Shown here piece after piece: positions 6,089 to 7,358 of a stretch of DNA of 7,358 nt (the first letter of the stretch is position 1; the number at the start of each line of letters is the position of its first letter). The DNA comes from JAYQPD01 sp046050105 (GTDB lineage Bacteria > Patescibacteriota > Minisyncoccia > Phycocordibacterales > UBA918): NCBI GenBank assembly GCA_046050105.1, contig JBJOQE010000007.1, positions 1-7,358 of the forward strand. Direction: 5' to 3'. The notes under the pieces are model-generated. The model was not told where the DNA came from and ran no database searches. It saw only the letters and a program-made list of their open reading frames with translations. The position numbers were made by a program, and so were the translations under genes.

Positions 6089-6847
6089 ATGCGAGTACGT
6101 ATACAAGATCTCATCCAGCATATGCGCCCGCACAGAAGAGCGCGTGCATCCACTATTCATTCGATGTTCCCGCTCGTTGCCCTTACCTTCGGCATTATAG
6201 GAGCGACCTATATGGCAGGAGGTAGCTCATACGTCATACTGACACCTACGCCGGCGTATGTCGAAGCAGGTGATGAAGTGCAGATTAAAGTGGAAGCAGT
6301 GGCACATGCGCCGGTAAACACGGTAGACATTGAGGTGGGATTTCCCGCAGGAACGCTCACACCGCTTTCCGTTGACACGGGTGGTTCAGTGGTGACGCTG
6401 TGGACAAATGATCCCAAAGTTGAGGGAGGTAAAGTCACGCTGCAGGGAGGCGTTTTCAGAAAAGGGTTCATAGGGCGGCACACCATAGCCACTATCCGCG
6501 CGAAAGCCACGAAGGAAGGGGCAGCTGATGTGCTGGTGCGCAATACTGTATTTCTCGCGGGCGATGGTAAGGGTACCCCGCTGTCGGTGGATGCTGGCAG
6601 TAATCAAAAAGCAGCTGTGCAGATTTCCGCACGCGGTACACGAGCTACACCAGGAGGTGTACTTACCGGAAAGGTAGATGTGGTCGCTATCACCGATATC
6701 GATGGTGATAGCGATGTTGATGTCAGTGATATTCAGTCATTTATGAAAGCGTGGCAGAATGGTGGCAAGATGTTCGATTTCACCGGTGATGGAAAGATGA
6801 CCTTCAAAGATTTCGCTGTATTGCTCTCCGATTCTTTCTTTAAGTAA
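6089..6847 (+). CDS. Cohesin-like plus dockerin protein (last operon gene)
   Basis: This 252-residue protein combines both partners of the cohesin-dockerin pair. The N-terminus is strongly basic (H11-R19: HMRPHRRAR), followed by a hydrophobic helix at about 26-43 that is either a signal peptide or an anchor; no clear AxA cleavage site is seen. M12 (6122) or M26 (6164) could be alternative starts. Cohesin-like domain 47-180: VILTPTP, VVTLWTNDP (101-109), GG then GFIG (126-129), AGDGKGT (157-163). After a linker rich in Gly, Arg and Thr, the dockerin at 198-250 has loops DIDGDSDVDVSD (203-214; Asp at 1, 3, 5, 7 and 12) and DFTGDGKMTFKD (230-241; Thr at position 3). AGGT just before the ATG is a minimal ribosome binding site. 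The dockerin could bind a cohesin of the upstream proteins or of another copy of itself. No terminator is evident after the stop. Confidence 0.86.
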   Translation: MRVRIQDLIQHMRPHRRARASTIHSMFPLVALTFGIIGATYMAGGSSYVILTPTPAYVEAGDEVQIKVEAVAHAPVNTVDIEVGFPAGTLTPLSVDTGGSVVTLWTNDPKVEGGKVTLQGGVFRKGFIGRHTIATIRAKATKEGAADVLVRNTVFLAGDGKGTPLSVDAGSNQKAAVQISARGTRATPGGVLTGKVDVVAITDIDGDSDVDVSDIQSFMKAWQNGGKMFDFTGDGKMTFKDFAVLLSDSFFK

Positions 6848-6999
6848 TACACCCTGCTTATACTTGCCAAAAGTGTGGGTTGCGGTTGTGTACACCGTGT
6901 GCCCCCTTGGTGTGTAGTAACTTGCCGGACATACCGCTGAAGTTAGACCATGTGCGTGGTGTATATACCATAGTGGTGCATTGCGTATTTACTCTTCAG
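6848..6999. other. Non-coding stretch after the operon
   Basis: I find no convincing gene, tRNA or T-tailed terminator here. The only structures are short: TACACC (6889-6894) can pair loosely with GGTGTGTA (6909-6916), and ACCA/TGGT arms flank 6947-6970. TATACT (6859-6864) looks like a -10 element, but no -35 or gene goes with it. The operon transcript probably ends somewhere in this stretch by a signal I cannot identify. Confidence 0.4.
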
Positions 7000-7023
7000 T
7001 AATCCACACTAAACTGTGGATAA
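7000..7023. promoter_or_regulatory. Pair of inverted DnaA-box-like 9-mers
   Basis: TGTGGATAA (7015-7023) is the exact reverse complement of the DnaA box TTATCCACA. TAATCCACA (7000-7008) matches the box at eight of nine positions in the opposite orientation. The two are separated by CTAAAC and form a 7-bp palindrome (ATCCACA/TGTGGAT). They lie upstream of the HTH gene promoter region. They may mark DnaA-dependent regulation or simply be a palindromic operator. Two boxes alone do not make an origin, and no dnaA, dnaN or similar gene is visible. Confidence 0.45.
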
Positions 7024-7049
7024 GCCTGTAGAAAACGTTAGAATAACTC

Positions 7050-7055
7050 TATAAG
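7050..7055 (+). promoter_or_regulatory. Candidate -10 element of the 3'-end HTH gene
   Basis: TATAAG (7050-7055) matches five of six -10 positions. The region about 17 bases upstream (TGTAGA) is a poor -35. The expected transcription start is near 7062, the first bases of the large hairpin, so the whole leader would be that hairpin. Confidence 0.35.
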
Positions 7056-7059
7056 AGTA

Positions 7060-7100
7060 ATTTCTCGGGTATCGAGAAATTATCTCGATACCCGAGAAAT
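7060..7100. repeat. Perfect 18-bp inverted repeat running into the start codon of the HTH gene
   Basis: Bases 7060-7077 pair without mismatch with 7083-7100 around a 5-base loop (AATTA). The right arm includes the first two bases of the ATG at 7099. Each arm also contains a smaller palindrome (TTTCTCG/CGAGAAA at 7061-7067 and 7073-7079; TCTCG/CGAGA at 7083-7087 and 7093-7097), so there are four CTCG-type half sites and at least two alternative folds. No T-run follows and a gene starts here, so it is not a terminator. It could be an operator for the HTH protein or an RNA hairpin that hides the start codon. Confidence 0.85.
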
Positions 7101-7358
7101 GGCTAGAAAAAACGATAAAATAGAGCAAGCTGCCATTGAAGTGCCGTATGGATACGTCACGCTTAAAGAGGCATCTGAGCGCTCAGAGTATACGCCAGAT
7201 TATATTGGCCAGCTCATTCGTGCGGGAAAAATTGAGGGGAAGCAGATTTACAGCAACGTCGCATGGGTTGCTAGTGAATCTTCTCTGCATACTTATCTTG
7301 CCTCAAAGGGGAAAGATCAAGGTGTTGCCGCTGTTTCAGCTATTCCACGAGAGCTTCC
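7099..7358 (+). CDS. N-terminal part of a helix-turn-helix protein (3' partial)
   Basis: The frame opens at ATG 7099 and stays open to the window end (86 complete codons). It begins MARKNDKIEQAAIEVPYGYV. Residues 19-72 form an excisionase/MerR-like winged HTH: TLKEASERSEYTPDYIGQLI (21-40) gives the two helices, RAGKIEGKQ (41-49) the wing turn, and IYSNVAWVASESSLHTYLAS the wing strand and closing helix. From memory, this module is common at the N-terminus of Patescibacterial proteins, sometimes ahead of membrane segments, so the C-terminal part cannot be guessed. There is no free Shine-Dalgarno sequence: GAG (7094-7096) is 2 bases from the ATG and inside the hairpin stem. The large palindrome over the start suggests autoregulation, which is inference. 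Confidence 0.75.
   Translation, partial: MARKNDKIEQAAIEVPYGYVTLKEASERSEYTPDYIGQLIRAGKIEGKQIYSNVAWVASESSLHTYLASKGKDQGVAAVSAIPREL

Noticed and set aside
6873..6917. Tiny 14-codon frame starting at GTG after the operon
   Set aside because: No ribosome binding site, extreme shortness and no recognisable peptide; a nearby TATACT alone does not support a gene.
7000..7100. Chromosomal origin of replication
   Set aside because: Only two DnaA boxes, no dnaA or dnaN neighbour, and the AT-rich part is short and explained by a promoter and hairpin.

Overview
The window looks like a chromosomal segment of a Candidate Phyla Radiation (Patescibacteria, probably Parcubacteria-type) bacterium. This placement is inferred from protein style, not from a marker gene. 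The clues are small secreted or membrane-anchored cohesin-like and dockerin-like proteins, dockerin wording such as DLNRDGKVNLIDFSIL, a secreted beta-rich protein ending in TYIATPTF, and an N-terminal helix-turn-helix of the form TPDYIGQLIRAGKIEGKQ. TGA acts as a normal stop and all large genes lie on the + strand.

Layout. (1) Bases 2-472 hold the 3' end of a secreted protein with an Ig-like module and a C-terminal dockerin, closed by a hairpin terminator at 515-542. (2) Bases 543-2160 hold a perfect 12-bp inverted repeat, a small HTH protein (666-920) that resembles the N-terminus of an IS481-type transposase, and 14 bases later a secreted Ser/Thr-rich beta protein (935-2089) with its own terminator. 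(3) Bases 2161-2492 form an isolated unit: a 64-residue orphan protein with a perfect Shine-Dalgarno sequence and its own terminator. (4) Bases 2574-6847 are a tight four-gene operon (gaps of 2, 5 and 6 bases) behind an extended -10 promoter so close to the first ATG that the mRNA may be leaderless. (5) Bases 6848-7358 hold a non-coding stretch with two inverted DnaA-box-like 9-mers, an 18-bp perfect hairpin that runs into a start codon, and the beginning of a HTH protein cut by the window edge.

How the genes may work together. Three of the four operon products carry related cohesin-like domains, sharing an LWxxxP - GG - G(Y/F)xG - DGxGT pattern. Two are displayed outside by a signal peptide and held by a C-terminal membrane helix, and the larger one has a helical, coiled-coil-like cytoplasmic tail. 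The fourth-encoded protein joins a cohesin-like domain to a dockerin in one chain. The third gene encodes an N-terminally anchored helical protein. My reading is a miniature cohesin-dockerin surface scaffold with no visible cellulase or other enzyme. The dockerin protein at the start of the window and the secreted protein at 935-2089 could be clients or neighbours. The assembly is inference; the domain patterns are read from the sequence.
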